Positions 8,526-18,077 of a stretch of 64,000 nt of DNA are shown in pieces; positions within the stretch are counted from its first letter, which is position 1, and the number at the start of each line of letters is the position of its first letter. Origin of the DNA: a bacterium MS4 (lineage in GTDB: Bacteria; Bacillota; Clostridia; Oscillospirales; Acutalibacteraceae); NCBI GenBank assembly GCA_000752215.1, contig CCFG01000008.1, forward strand, positions 265,091 to 329,090. Direction: 5' to 3'. The position numbers were made by a program, and so were the translations under genes. Under the pieces are notes generated by a model. The model ran no database searches. It was not told where the DNA came from and saw only the letters and a list, made by a program, of their open reading frames with translations.

Positions 8526-9647
8526 TTAAGATCCTCCCGCTTCTTTGTTTGCAGCGGGGGGATTTTTTGTCTCCGGGTGTATTCTTGCCTTTATTTCCGC
8601 GCCGATCAGAATAATAATGGGGAAGATGATCTGAAAGGGAATCGCGTAGATTTCATATACCGGAATCCATTCCACCCATTCCACCGTGTTTTCGTAAAGG
8701 ATACCTGCCAGAGTCACCATAAGCAGAGCGCAGGGAACAACATAGAACTTTTGGTCGGCTGCGTCCAGCAGCTTGGCGAGGCCCAGAGAAGAGGAATACA
8801 GGCAGACGGCGACCTTAATAAATCCCGCCAGCATCAGGTTGATGCCGATCAGAACCTCGGCACGGGAAAAAAAGTCGCCTATTGAAATGATGCCGACGGT
8901 TTCGTAGGAAGGGAAATAAAACATGGTCGCAGAGGGAAAACCCAGGATCAGAATATTTCTGAGATTGACAACGATCACGATCGCCAGTGTCCATATCAGG
9001 GCTTTGAAAAAAAAACGGTAGGGTTTCGCCTGCGGATCGAGCGAAGAGAAAAAGGAGAGGCAGAGAAAGGCCTCGCCCAAGGGCAGAACGCAGAGGGAAA
9101 AAGCACTGCCGAGCAGCGTCTTCAGATCGGTATTCATGATTGGCTTCAGATTGCCAATATCCATATCTTTGGCGCCGGCCATGAAAGTGGCGGCAACGGA
9201 TACCACGATAATCGGAAAGGTGTACTTTGACATTCTGCCGATATTTTCCGGCCCGCTTTTTACGGTCCAGACAGAGAGAAGAATAATAAAAAACAGGATT
9301 GCCGGTTCGGGTGTTTCCGGCATATTCAGAATATGAACAAAGGTGGAAAACACCTTTAATATGATACCGCCGAGATGAATGGAAAAAAACACATAAATAA
9401 AGATCAGTATCCGGCCGAAAACCCTGCCGAAAATCTGTATCAGGATTTCGAATAAATTTTTTCCGGGGTACAGGGACGTCAGCCGGATATAAAGAAAAAG
9501 GAGGGGAAGTATCATGATCCCTGCAAGCAGGCTGGCAACCCATGAGTCCTGTTTGGACTGCGGGTCGATACCAATGACCACCAGGCTGCCCAGCCAGAAC
9601 ATAATGATCGTGGCCTGAATCTGTTTTTCCGTTATCTTAGGATTCAT
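8526..9647 (-). CDS. gerB: Spore germination permease, GerB family
   Basis: A 373-residue, roughly ten-segment membrane protein of the GerAB/spore permease (APC superfamily) family, the germinant-binding subunit of spore germinant receptors in the inner spore membrane. MNPKITEKQIQATIIMFWLGSL at the start and the SKQDSWVASLLAG segment are typical of the family. It follows the small gene by 9 bases, with AGAGGT before its ATG. It is the last gene of a gerA-gerC-small gene-gerB operon, which is most likely under forespore (sigma-G) control, although I could not pick a convincing sigma-G promoter. Confidence 0.9.
   Translation of the reverse strand: MNPKITEKQIQATIIMFWLGSLVVIGIDPQSKQDSWVASLLAGIMILPLLFLYIRLTSLYPGKNLFEILIQIFGRVFGRILIFIYVFFSIHLGGIILKVFSTFVHILNMPETPEPAILFFIILLSVWTVKSGPENIGRMSKYTFPIIVVSVAATFMAGAKDMDIGNLKPIMNTDLKTLLGSAFSLCVLPLGEAFLCLSFFSSLDPQAKPYRFFFKALIWTLAIVIVVNLRNILILGFPSATMFYFPSYETVGIISIGDFFSRAEVLIGINLMLAGFIKVAVCLYSSSLGLAKLLDAADQKFYVVPCALLMVTLAGILYENTVEWVEWIPVYEIYAIPFQIIFPIIILIGAEIKARIHPETKNPPAANKEAGGS
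8530..8572 (+). terminator. Intrinsic terminator of niaX, inside the gerB 3' end
   Basis: ATCCTCCCGCT pairs with AGCGGGGGGAT (one G-T) and is followed by TTTTTG. The left arm also encodes the last codons of gerB on the other strand. Confidence 0.7.
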
Positions 9648-9656
9648 CTTTTACCT

Positions 9657-9878
9657 CTAATGAAAAATAGACGAAATGATCTGGCTGATGATTTTGTTAG
9701 GGCTCATCATATCAACGCCGAAGCTCGTCATGATATTGACCGTCAGAGTAATCAGGTAGACGGGAACGGAAAACCAAAGAGCCTTTTTGTCTTTCTTTTT
9801 AAAAACAGGAATAAGGTCAAAGACAATCAGGATCGTATAAAGAACAAGAAAAACAATCATAGAGCTCATATCAGTCAC
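9657..9878 (-). CDS. Small two-segment membrane protein, candidate germinant-receptor D subunit
   Basis: A 73-residue protein with two hydrophobic segments (MIVFLVLYTILIVFDLIP, and a second near residues 35-52) split by a short charged loop KKKDKK. Small genes of this size and topology in ger operons are known in Bacillus as D subunits that modulate receptor activity. Start uncertain: GTG at 9878 overlaps the gerC stop; ATG at 9869 and TTG at 9881 are alternatives. The assignment rests on context, size and topology, not on a motif. Confidence 0.6.
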   Translation of the reverse strand: MTDMSSMIVFLVLYTILIVFDLIPVFKKKDKKALWFSVPVYLITLTVNIMTSFGVDMMSPNKIISQIISSIFH

Positions 9879-10995
9879 CAACTCTCGCTGTGTTATTGAC
9901 TTTAATATCTGCTGTTACGGCGATATCCATCGCAGTGAAAATTTCGTCCCATTTTGCTTTGTCCTGCTCCCATAGCTGGGGATCGTTTTGATAAATCAGA
10001 TTCCCAAATCCGAAAATATCGGTTTTGTATTGTTTCTGGGCCATTTTTATCAGATTGGACACGCTGGTTTCCAGCCCGCTTTTCGCACTTTTTTCAACTT
10101 CCTGTATTCTTTCGGTTGGGATGTGCTTCTTGGTAGTCTGATTTTCGCCGAGCGCACATACGGTTTTGATATCTATTTTGACTGCCGGAGGATTTTGGGT
10201 AAGGATGGGAGTGATTTTTGTTCTGCTTTCCTCAATTTCAAGAGTGATGTTTCTGCCGTCGGAATCAGGGCTTGTCAGCAGCAATCCCCCTTTTATCTGG
10301 TCTTTGATGAACAGCATAAGCTGGGACTGATCGACGTCCAGAAAACCAATCAGCTTGTCCTTTTTAAAAATGGCCGTACCGGCCAGTTCAACAGTGGTCG
10401 CCGTCTGCTGTTCTGCAACTTTAATGGAAGGCAGGACCAGGGAGGTACCCTCTCCGGCAAGCATATTGTTGGCCTGATACAGTTTGGTTCTGGGCGTTTT
10501 CGAGAGGCTGGCTACGTTTTGTGCCAGCATTTGATCGATTTCTAGACAGATCAGGTGATCAGTTACCGGTTTTTGCTGAAGGATTTCTCCGGCTGTTTTT
10601 TCCTCTGAAATCATGGGGACCAATGTCAGCCTTGGCTCGGCGTCACGGGAAACAAAGTCCAGAAGAGGGGTGATTCCTTCCGAAGCGAGGTCTTTACTGA
10701 TTACGACCACTTTACACTCGCTGAACGTCAGTTTTTTTTGGCTTTTGCTGATGGCGTTCCTGATTCCATCGAACACGGTGTCCCCTTCGGTTTCCAGCAG
10801 CTTGGAACCCGGATTGTCTCCGGACAGGTCCAAAAATTCAAAGGTAAAATGATATTTATGCCCCTCTGTTCCTCTGTCGATTGCGAAGCCGGAGACCATG
10901 GAAAAGCGCTCTATTTCCTGATAATTCCAACAACCATTTAAAAGGAGCATGCTCACGATTAATAGAAGGACGCAAAGTCGTTTACCGGTTTTCAT
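9871..10995 (-). CDS. gerC: Spore germination lipoprotein, Ger(x)C family
   Basis: A 374-residue lipoprotein subunit of the germinant receptor. ATG at 10995 is chosen (GAGGAGCG just upstream); the open frame extends 24 codons further without a ribosome-binding site. The signal peptide ends in a lipobox LLLNGC, then WNYQEIERFSMVSGFAIDRG, the classic GerC start. The C-terminal part (FGFGNLIYQNDPQLW) is also family-typical. Its start overlaps the gerA stop in an ATGA arrangement, so the two are coupled. Confidence 0.9.
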   Translation of the reverse strand: MKTGKRLCVLLLIVSMLLLNGCWNYQEIERFSMVSGFAIDRGTEGHKYHFTFEFLDLSGDNPGSKLLETEGDTVFDGIRNAISKSQKKLTFSECKVVVISKDLASEGITPLLDFVSRDAEPRLTLVPMISEEKTAGEILQQKPVTDHLICLEIDQMLAQNVASLSKTPRTKLYQANNMLAGEGTSLVLPSIKVAEQQTATTVELAGTAIFKKDKLIGFLDVDQSQLMLFIKDQIKGGLLLTSPDSDGRNITLEIEESRTKITPILTQNPPAVKIDIKTVCALGENQTTKKHIPTERIQEVEKSAKSGLETSVSNLIKMAQKQYKTDIFGFGNLIYQNDPQLWEQDKAKWDEIFTAMDIAVTADIKVNNTARVGD

Positions 10996-12494
10996 TTTTC
11001 GCTCCTCGAAGCTTCCCTCGTTTCGTTTGGGGAAAGGTATTTGGGCCTTTTTTTCATAAACCACCACGGCGCTCTGACTGCGATATCCTTTTTATCCTGT
11101 AGAGTATTTGCGTAAGCGCTGTTCATAATGGGAATGCCAAAAGAATTGAGATTGAAAAGATGGATCAACAGTCCCAGTGTGCCAAACATATAACCGTACA
11201 GTCCAAGAATGGACGCCATGGCAAGCAGGGTAAAGCGCAGTATAATGGTCGCTCCTTTTACACGGGGAATCATCAGGCCGGAGATTCCCGTGACTCCTAC
11301 GATGATAATCATAGGGGCGCTTACGATCTTTGCTTCCACGGCAGCCTGCCCGATCACCAGTGCACCGACAATGCTGAGTGCCTGTCCCATCATTCCGGGC
11401 ATTCTGGACCCGGATTCCCGAAGCATTTCAAAAACCACCAGCATTAAGACCGCTTCCAGTACGGTGGGAAACGGAACGCCCTGCCTCGCTTCCGAAATGC
11501 TCATTGTCATGGCGAGGGGAAGCATCTCGTCGTGAAAGGTAGTGAGGGCGACGTAAATCGCAGGTATGCTGGTGGCGACAAAGAAGGCGATTAATCGCAG
11601 CATGCGTCCGATGGACGCGAAAAAATAGTTCAGATAGTAGTCTTCGTCGCTTTGAAAGTTCTCGATGAAAAGGAACGGCACCGTTAACACGACGGGACTT
11701 CCGTCCAGAAACAGGGCGATTCTCCCTTCCAGCAGCTTTGCCGCAACGACGTCCGGCCTTTCCGTGCTTCCCACCGTTTTGAAGGGAGAGAACGGGGCGT
11801 CTTTAATAAATTCATTGATATAGTTTGAGTCCAGCGTGCCGTCGATGGAAAAGGTCTGAAGCCTTTTCTTTAGTTCTGCAAGGACATCCTTGTTGACGAC
11901 CTTGTCCAGATAGCAGATGCAGGCCTTTGTGTTGGACCTTGTCCCAAAACTCTGGAACTCCATTTTCAGATCCGGTGTTCTCAGCTTTCTGCGAAGCATG
12001 GAAAGATTCATCATCAGCGCTTCGTTGAATCCTTCTCGCGGGCCGCGCAGGACTTTTTCATTTTCCGGTTCGGAAATAGAGCGGCTGTTCCAGCCCTTTG
12101 TATTCAGAATCAGAAAGTCGGAAAAGCCGTCCATCATCAGGACACAGTCTCCGTAGACGATCCCCTGAAGAATTTTGTCCGTATCCGACGTGCGTTCCAC
12201 ACTGTCGGACAGCATTACCTGCTTCGCAATGATATCCAGTGACAGAACGTCTTTCTGCCTTGGCCTGTACTCCACCAGCGGTTTGATAACGTCCTCGTTT
12301 ACCAGCTTGTTGTTGACCATCCCGTCAATATAAACAAGGCAGAACCCTATGGACGGGAACGCCGGATTTTCGACCGGCCTGAAGGTCAGCGTTTCATCGT
12401 TTTTAAAAATGCCCTGCAGCAGTTCCTTGTTGACGCTGATCCTGCCGGTAAAGGCAACTTTTTCTTCTTTTTGGTCCGTGTTTTTCTTTTCCAT
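10992..12494 (-). CDS. gerA: Spore germination protein, GerA family
   Basis: A 500-residue receptor A subunit: a soluble N-terminal region (about 1-270), then a membrane domain with several helices (about 275-440) and a short basic tail. Family stretches include GDCVLMMDG, SRSISEPENEKVLRGPREGF, RRKLRTPDLKME and APFSPFKTVGSTERPD. ATG at 12494 is preferred (AAGGTG 5 bases upstream); an ATG ten codons earlier has a poorer site. First gene of the ger operon. Confidence 0.92.
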   Translation of the reverse strand: MEKKNTDQKEEKVAFTGRISVNKELLQGIFKNDETLTFRPVENPAFPSIGFCLVYIDGMVNNKLVNEDVIKPLVEYRPRQKDVLSLDIIAKQVMLSDSVERTSDTDKILQGIVYGDCVLMMDGFSDFLILNTKGWNSRSISEPENEKVLRGPREGFNEALMMNLSMLRRKLRTPDLKMEFQSFGTRSNTKACICYLDKVVNKDVLAELKKRLQTFSIDGTLDSNYINEFIKDAPFSPFKTVGSTERPDVVAAKLLEGRIALFLDGSPVVLTVPFLFIENFQSDEDYYLNYFFASIGRMLRLIAFFVATSIPAIYVALTTFHDEMLPLAMTMSISEARQGVPFPTVLEAVLMLVVFEMLRESGSRMPGMMGQALSIVGALVIGQAAVEAKIVSAPMIIIVGVTGISGLMIPRVKGATIILRFTLLAMASILGLYGYMFGTLGLLIHLFNLNSFGIPIMNSAYANTLQDKKDIAVRAPWWFMKKRPKYLSPNETREASRSEK

Positions 12495-12576
12495 CTTTTC
12501 ACCTTCCCGGCTAAAACAATACATTTGTTACTATTTGTAATAATGAGAAATTTATGCGATTCCACTGATTTTAAAT

Positions 12577-12620
12577 AAAAACCCGCGTGCACGGAATTCA
12601 ATTCCATGCATGCGGGTTTT
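12577..12620 (-). terminator. Intrinsic terminator of spoIIID
   Basis: Long stem with AAAACCCGC/GCGGGTTTT outer arms and GGAATT/AATTCC inner arms, with a T run on the minus strand, immediately after the spoIIID stop. Confidence 0.8.
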
Positions 12621-12622
12621 CA

Positions 12623-12871
12623 TTATGTCTTTTTGTATTTCAACCTTGTGGCCATTCCGCCGCGGATGTGACGCTGCGCTTTGTTGATCTCAAGGATTTG
12701 CTTGACCTGTCTGTATAACTGGGGATCGACATATTTCAAACGCTGCGCCACATCCTTATGTACGGTACTTTTGCTGACACCAAATTTTTTTGCTGCGCCG
12801 CGCACGGTGGTTCTGTTCTTGATTATGTACTCGCCGAGCTCTACGGCGCGCTCCTCAACAATACCTTTCAC
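12623..12871 (-). CDS. spoIIID: Sporulation transcription regulator SpoIIID
   Basis: An 82-residue DNA-binding protein of the mother cell, acting on the sigma-E regulon and leading to sigma-K. The HTH is GAAKKFGVSKSTVHKDVAQR and the downstream basic segment is INKAQRHIRGGMATRLKYKK, both strongly conserved in SpoIIID. The GTG start at 12871 gives the normal length and follows GGAGGGTGG; an upstream in-frame TTG at 12886 overlaps that ribosome-binding site and is rejected. It shows that the organism forms endospores. Confidence 0.95.
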   Translation of the reverse strand: MKGIVEERAVELGEYIIKNRTTVRGAAKKFGVSKSTVHKDVAQRLKYVDPQLYRQVKQILEINKAQRHIRGGMATRLKYKKT

Positions 12872-13395
12872 TGTTCCACCCTCCAAACGATTCCGATTGG
12901 TAAATAATTATGCTTTGAGAAGAAGAATTAGTACAAAGAGGGGGAATGAAAAGAAACTTAATGAAAGGATATTTCTTTATGGAGGACGTCACCGGGAGAA
13001 AAAGAGGAGTATATTCAATTTTATGAGAATGGGCGACAGGAAATTCCCCAATTCGATAAGATCGGCAAATAGATGAGCTGGCAGAAATCGTTTCGACACA
13101 ACGGCAAAAAAAGAACAGGAAGGAAGACTTTCCTTGCGTACCAGTTTTCCAATTGCTTATGGAAGATCAAAGACAGGCTGAAAGCAGGTAGACTGTCTTT
13201 ATGACAGTTTGTTTTCTGGAAAACCATTTAAAGATGGAAGTTTACTTCAGATTAAAGATTTAGTTATAATCCACATTAATTGTTAACGGATTAAGTTATC
13301 ATCGTATATAAGTATAAAAAATTGAAAAATGGCAGAAAGCTTTTGAACTTTATATTCAAGCAATGATCAGTATAATAAAAGTCAGGGGAATGGTA
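12872..13395. other. Gene-free stretch upstream of the PTS operon
   Basis: About 520 bases with no supportable gene. Short open frames here have no ribosome-binding site or recognisable motif. One weak promoter candidate on the plus strand is TTTACT (13241), 18 bases, TATAAT (13265-13270), pointing to the PRD regulator; a sigma-E promoter for spoIIID should also lie at the left end but was not resolved. Confidence 0.4.
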
Positions 13396-15546
13396 ATGAA
13401 GCTGAGACAAAAACTCTTATTGGATAAAATTGATCAAATGGGCAGCGTTGACCTCAGTGAACTTGCGGAATGTTTTTTTGTCAGCGAAAAGACAATTCGC
13501 AATGATATTCAGGAGATCAATGATTACATGAAAAAGCAGAATAACCAATTGTGTTTTGAAATTTCCGATGGAATGGTTGCTTTTATTGGTGACGAAGGTT
13601 CTAAAATGACGATCAGGCAGCACGATGCCGTTGATAATTATTATCTTTACAAACTTTCGGGAGAAGAACGGGTATTTATGATTATCGCCCAGCTGATCTG
13701 CAGCGATTCTTATATTACGATAGATCAGCTAGCAAATCAGCTGTATGTCAGCCGGGGAACGATCAATTCAGACCTGCTCCGGATTAAGCAATGGTGCAAA
13801 AACAATAGCATCAATATTCAGTTTATCAAAAGCAAAGGCATCCGGATGGAAGAAAGCGAAAAAAAGAAACGTGAGATCTTAACGGGGCTAATCAGTGACC
13901 ACATGCACATAGGCGGATTTGATGACAGACATTGGGAAGCAATGAATTTGTACCATAAGATGTTTAAAGACATTGATATCTCCGCTATCAAAGAAAGCGT
14001 ACTGATTGCTGAAGAAAAATTCAACTATATTCTTTCAGACGATGGATATGAAGAACTGGTCGTTCAGATAGCATTTTCCATTATCAGGGACAAAACTCAT
14101 CCTTTACATTTAAAGAGGGCAAAAAATGCCATACCATCGAGCCGGTTGGAATACGATATGGCGCAGTTTATTGTTGATCAGATCAACCAAAGGCTTCATG
14201 TAGAGTTGGCCCGGGATACAGTCGATTATCTGTCAGAACACATCAACGGCGAAGCCCTGCACTCGCTGATAGAATATGAAGAAACAAAACTTCCGTACAT
14301 TCAGATTATTGCGGAGCAAATGATTGTAAGTGTAGGAAAAACGCTGAATTTTGATTTTCACTGTGATAAAACGCTTTATAACAGGCTTGTAAAACATCTT
14401 TGTTCCGCGATACGTTCAGTGAAAAATGGAATTACCATGGATAACCCGCTGAAAAAGACGCTGATTCAGGAAAACACTGCGCTTTTTGAAGCCATTAAAA
14501 GAAGCAGCGGACCGTTACGGCAATTTATTGGAATGGATATTTCAGATGATGAGTTTTCCTATTTATTGATTTATTTTGCGAGCACTATGGAAAGTACAGG
14601 CCAGACTTTAAAAAAGCGGAACCCGACGGTGGCGGTGCTCTGTAATACGGGCCATGGCACAGCGCAGCTGGTGGTTGAGGAATTAAAGCAATACTTTAGC
14701 TTTGACATTAAATATGTACTTGCCGCCCATCAGTTGGCAAGGGTGCAGAAAAAACAGATTTTTGATTTTGCCATTACCACCATTCCACTAAAAACAGATT
14801 TGCCTTTTGTCCTGGTAAGTCCTATTATTCGCCGGCCGGATATTGAGAAAATCAATCAGATGATGATCAATTTGGGGTTTGTCAGTTCTGATCAGGCCCT
14901 GGAATCCTCCGGGGGTGATTCCAAACTTTGTTTGAAATCAAGTTTAGCGGACAGCATCCGGCTTTTGCTAAAAAAATATGATTCAGGGGAAGAACTGCAA
15001 TTGGCGGATCAGGTTCAGAATACATTAGATCAATACAAAAAAGATCAAAAAAACGTACACTTAAAGGAGAAAAAACAACCGATGCTGAGCGATGTATTAA
15101 AAATTGATTATATTGAACTTGATGTCCTGGCGGAGGATTGGAAGGAAGCTGTAAGGGCAGGCGGTGAAATTCTTTTCCGTAACGGAGTGGTTGCAAAGTC
15201 GTATATTGAGGCGGCAATTCAGAATGTTATGGATTTAGGCCCTTATATTGTGCTTACAAAAGGAGTGGCAATTCCGCACGCGGGTAAGAAATTCGGGGTG
15301 TACAGCACCGCAATATCGTTTGTTCGGTTAAAAACACCAGTTTGTTTCGGCAACAAAGAGAATGATCCTGTTAAATATATTTTCACCTTGGCGACGATAG
15401 ACTCTTCCTCGCACTTGGTTGCTTTAAAGGATTTGGTGTCATTGTTTGATCATCCGGAGTTTTTCCAGGTTCTTGACCAGGCTGAAACTCCAGAAGATAT
15501 TATAGCTTATATCAAAAATTTTGAAATGGAGAAGGAGCGTGAATGA
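13396..15546 (+). CDS. PRD-containing transcription regulator with EIIB- and EIIA-like domains
   Basis: A 716-residue activator of the MtlR/LicR type. Domains in order: HTH (about 1-60, SEKTIRNDIQEIN), a second Mga-like HTH (about 85-140, SRGTINSDLLRIK), two PRDs (about 170-285 and 290-395) that are phosphorylated by HPr and EII, an EIIB-like domain (about 400-490, VLCNTGHGTAQ with a candidate phospho-Cys) and a C-terminal EIIA type 2 domain (about 575-710, AIPHAGKKFG with the phospho-His). ATG at 13396 follows AGGGGA by 6 bases; two ATGs further upstream in frame lack a site. It overlaps the IIB gene. No separate EIIA gene exists in the cluster, so its EIIA domain may also serve transport. 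Confidence 0.88.
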   Translation: MKLRQKLLLDKIDQMGSVDLSELAECFFVSEKTIRNDIQEINDYMKKQNNQLCFEISDGMVAFIGDEGSKMTIRQHDAVDNYYLYKLSGEERVFMIIAQLICSDSYITIDQLANQLYVSRGTINSDLLRIKQWCKNNSINIQFIKSKGIRMEESEKKKREILTGLISDHMHIGGFDDRHWEAMNLYHKMFKDIDISAIKESVLIAEEKFNYILSDDGYEELVVQIAFSIIRDKTHPLHLKRAKNAIPSSRLEYDMAQFIVDQINQRLHVELARDTVDYLSEHINGEALHSLIEYEETKLPYIQIIAEQMIVSVGKTLNFDFHCDKTLYNRLVKHLCSAIRSVKNGITMDNPLKKTLIQENTALFEAIKRSSGPLRQFIGMDISDDEFSYLLIYFASTMESTGQTLKKRNPTVAVLCNTGHGTAQLVVEELKQYFSFDIKYVLAAHQLARVQKKQIFDFAITTIPLKTDLPFVLVSPIIRRPDIEKINQMMINLGFVSSDQALESSGGDSKLCLKSSLADSIRLLLKKYDSGEELQLADQVQNTLDQYKKDQKNVHLKEKKQPMLSDVLKIDYIELDVLAEDWKEAVRAGGEILFRNGVVAKSYIEAAIQNVMDLGPYIVLTKGVAIPHAGKKFGVYSTAISFVRLKTPVCFGNKENDPVKYIFTLATIDSSSHLVALKDLVSLFDHPEFFQVLDQAETPEDIIAYIKNFEMEKERE

Positions 15547-15839
15547 TGAAAAAGGGATTGGTTGTCTGCAGAACAGGCATGGGCAGCTCCATGATGCTTT
15601 GTATTAAGCTTAACAGTGTCATCGAGAAGAATCATTTTCCATTGGAGTTGGAGCACGATGTTTTAAGCGGGGTGGGTATGCATCGTCCCGATGTTGTGAT
15701 CATTATGAATGACCTGGCTGAGGAATTTGAAGGAAAGGATGTGTATGTAATCGGAATCAAGGATATCATGGATACCAAGTATATGGAACAGGAACTAAGA
15801 AAGTTCTTTGAAAAATGCGGAGAAAAGCTAATAAAATAA
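15543..15839 (+). CDS. PTS IIB component, ascorbate (SgaB/UlaB) type
   Basis: A 98-residue cytoplasmic phosphocarrier. The active-site loop VVCRTGMGSSMML places the phosphorylated cysteine at residue 9. It overlaps the regulator stop by 4 bases and lies 24 bases before a UlaA-type IIC gene, so it should pass phosphate from an EIIA domain to sugar moved by that IIC. The substrate may be ascorbate or another pentose- or hexose-like acid or polyol; the sequence does not decide. Confidence 0.85.
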   Translation: MMKKGLVVCRTGMGSSMMLCIKLNSVIEKNHFPLELEHDVLSGVGMHRPDVVIIMNDLAEEFEGKDVYVIGIKDIMDTKYMEQELRKFFEKCGEKLIK

Positions 15840-15863
15840 CTTGAGAACAGGGGAGGTTCTTTA

Positions 15864-17150
15864 ATGTCTATCATAACGGCAATATTAAACTTTATTGTTT
15901 TTGATCTTCTTTCACAGGCATCCATTTTAGTCGGGCTTATGGCTCTTGTAGGATTGATTTTACAAAAGAAAAAGCCAGTGCAGGTAATTACAGGCACGGT
16001 TAAAACGATTGTCGGCTTTCTGATTTTCGGCATTGGTTCAACAGCGGCACAGGGGGCGCTTTCCTCTTTTCAAACCCTTTTTACCAAGGGCTTTCACGTA
16101 CAGGGGGTCCTTCCTTTGGCCGAAGCCGTAACAGGACAGGCGCAGACGAAGTTTCCCATGGTCATTGCTCTGGTAATGGTGTGCGGGTTTGCTTTGAACC
16201 TTCTGATTGCCAGATTCACGAAATTCAAATTTATTTTCCTGACCGGCCAGCATAATCTGTTCCTTGCCGCTATGTTGACCATTTTGTTTAAAGCCCTTGG
16301 TTTCAACGATTTGGCCACTATTATTACCGGCGCGGTGCTCCTCGGATTTTCGGCGGCAATATTCCCTGCGCTGGCACAGCCTTATATGAGAAAAGTTACG
16401 GGCAATGATGAGATCGCAATCGGCCATTATTGCACCATTGCCTACGCGCTGTCGGGCTGGCTTGGCAGCAGGGTTGGTAAACCGGAAGACAGTACCGAGA
16501 ATTTAAAACTGCCGGGTTGGCTTTCCATCTTTAAGGACTATATCGTTTCCGTTACGCTTTCTATCGGTATTTTCTATTATGTCGCAGCAATAGCAGCCGG
16601 CAGAGCCAATGTGGAAGCGTTGTCGGGGGGAGTACACTGGCTGGTGTATCCGCTTTTGCAGGCTTTGGCGTTTTCAGGCGGATTGTACGTCATCATTACA
16701 GGCGTCCGGATGTTTCTGTCAGAAATTGTCCCGGCATTTGTCGGGATTTCCGAAAAATTTATTCCAAATTCCAAACCTGCTTTGGACTGCCCGGTCGTAT
16801 TTCCATATGCGCCGACTGCAACGGTTCTTGGTTTTATCTGCGCGTATCTTGCGGGAATCGTATGCATGTTCTTCTTTTCAGCAGTTGGTATGACGGTCAT
16901 TATTCCGGTTGCTATCCCTTATTTCTTTATCGGCGGTACCGCCGCTGTCTTCGGCAACGCGACGGGCGGATGGAAAGGTGCGGTGCTTGCAAGCGTGGCG
17001 ACGGGCATTCTGATCGCCGTTGGTCCTGCGCTTATGTATCCGGTTATGCAATCCGTCGGACTTTCTGGCACAGCTTTCCCGGAAACCGATTTCAATGCTC
17101 TCGGCCTGATCATCTACAACATAGGAAAGCTGTTTGGTTTGACAGCGTAA
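15864..17150 (+). CDS. PTS IIC component, ascorbate (UlaA/SgaT) family
   Basis: A 428-residue membrane permease of the ascorbate-type PTS family, with about 11 hydrophobic segments. Characteristic pieces are GFLIFGIGSTAAQGALSSF near residue 55, LTGQHNLFLAAM near 125 and IGHYCTIAYALSGWLGSRVG near 190. GGGGAGG precedes the ATG. It works with the IIB gene just upstream. Neighbouring transketolase genes suggest that the imported sugar phosphate feeds the pentose-phosphate pool. Confidence 0.88.
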   Translation: MSIITAILNFIVFDLLSQASILVGLMALVGLILQKKKPVQVITGTVKTIVGFLIFGIGSTAAQGALSSFQTLFTKGFHVQGVLPLAEAVTGQAQTKFPMVIALVMVCGFALNLLIARFTKFKFIFLTGQHNLFLAAMLTILFKALGFNDLATIITGAVLLGFSAAIFPALAQPYMRKVTGNDEIAIGHYCTIAYALSGWLGSRVGKPEDSTENLKLPGWLSIFKDYIVSVTLSIGIFYYVAAIAAGRANVEALSGGVHWLVYPLLQALAFSGGLYVIITGVRMFLSEIVPAFVGISEKFIPNSKPALDCPVVFPYAPTATVLGFICAYLAGIVCMFFFSAVGMTVIIPVAIPYFFIGGTAAVFGNATGGWKGAVLASVATGILIAVGPALMYPVMQSVGLSGTAFPETDFNALGLIIYNIGKLFGLTA

Positions 17151-17188
17151 ACATACTGCAAATTTAGCTGTTATATAAGAAAATTATT

Positions 17189-17216
17189 GCCGCAAAAGTT
17201 TGCTCGCTTTTGCGGC
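17189..17216 (+). other. Intercistronic hairpin without T run
   Basis: Perfect 10-base stem GCCGCAAAAG/CTTTTGCGGC with an 8-base loop between IIC and transketolase. No U tract follows, so it is more likely an mRNA stability or processing element than a terminator. Confidence 0.5.
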
Positions 17217-17252
17217 ATAGTTATGAAGGTCTGATATGAAGTTGGAGGTATT

Positions 17253-18077
17253 ATGGGAACAAATCAAAAATTATCGTTTTTGGCAATGGAAAATCGGGAA
17301 CGCATTATTAAAATGATTTATCAGGCAAAGGCCGGACATCCGGGCGGGTCACTTTCCATTATCGATATCCTTACTGCAATTTATGAAATGGATGTGGATC
17401 TCAACGCAAAACAGCGCAGCAGGGTAGTACTCTCAAAGGGCCATGCCGTACCGGCACAATATGCGGTTTTCAATGCAAAAGGGCTTATTAAGGATGAGGA
17501 AATGGGGACGTTCCGTTCTGTTAATTCGCGGCTGCAAGGCCACCCGTACATTGTGGATATCCCCGAATCGGACGCGACCACAGGATTGCTTGGACAGGGC
17601 CTTTCCATTGCGGTAGGGATTGCCGTTGCTAAGAAAGCAAGCAATGATGGTCATCGTGTTTATGCTATCGTGGGCGACGGAGAGCTCCATGAAGGGCAAA
17701 TATGGGAAGCAGTACTGGAAGCACCTCAGTTTAAGACTGACAATTTAGTGCTGATTGTTGATTACAATAAGCTTTCATCCAGCGGACCTGTGAACGAAGT
17801 AATTAATCTGAATCCCCTCACGGATAAATTCAGAGCTTTTAACTGGGACGTATATGAAATTGACGGACACAATATGGATCAGATTGTTGAGGTACTGAGC
17901 ATTGCACGCAAAGGAACCGGAAAACCGATTGCCATTATTGCAAATACAGTCAAAGGCAAAGGAGTTTCCTATATGGAGAATAATCCCAAATGGCACAGCT
18001 CCGCATTGACCGATGAAGAATACACGACCGCGATGAAGGACATCCAAAGGGAGAAGGAGGGAATCCGCCTTGATTGA
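17253..18077 (+). CDS. Transketolase, N-terminal subunit
   Basis: A 274-residue thiamine-diphosphate-binding half of a split transketolase. The TPP motif begins GDGELHEGQIWEA and ends near VDYNKLSS; AGHPGGSLSIIDIL and LSKGHAVPAQYA are also conserved. It pairs with the next gene, whose TTG start overlaps this stop by 8 bases. It interconverts pentose and hexose or triose phosphates, and here probably channels the sugar taken up by the PTS. GGAGG lies 8 bases before the ATG. Confidence 0.9.
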   Translation: MGTNQKLSFLAMENRERIIKMIYQAKAGHPGGSLSIIDILTAIYEMDVDLNAKQRSRVVLSKGHAVPAQYAVFNAKGLIKDEEMGTFRSVNSRLQGHPYIVDIPESDATTGLLGQGLSIAVGIAVAKKASNDGHRVYAIVGDGELHEGQIWEAVLEAPQFKTDNLVLIVDYNKLSSSGPVNEVINLNPLTDKFRAFNWDVYEIDGHNMDQIVEVLSIARKGTGKPIAIIANTVKGKGVSYMENNPKWHSSALTDEEYTTAMKDIQREKEGIRLD

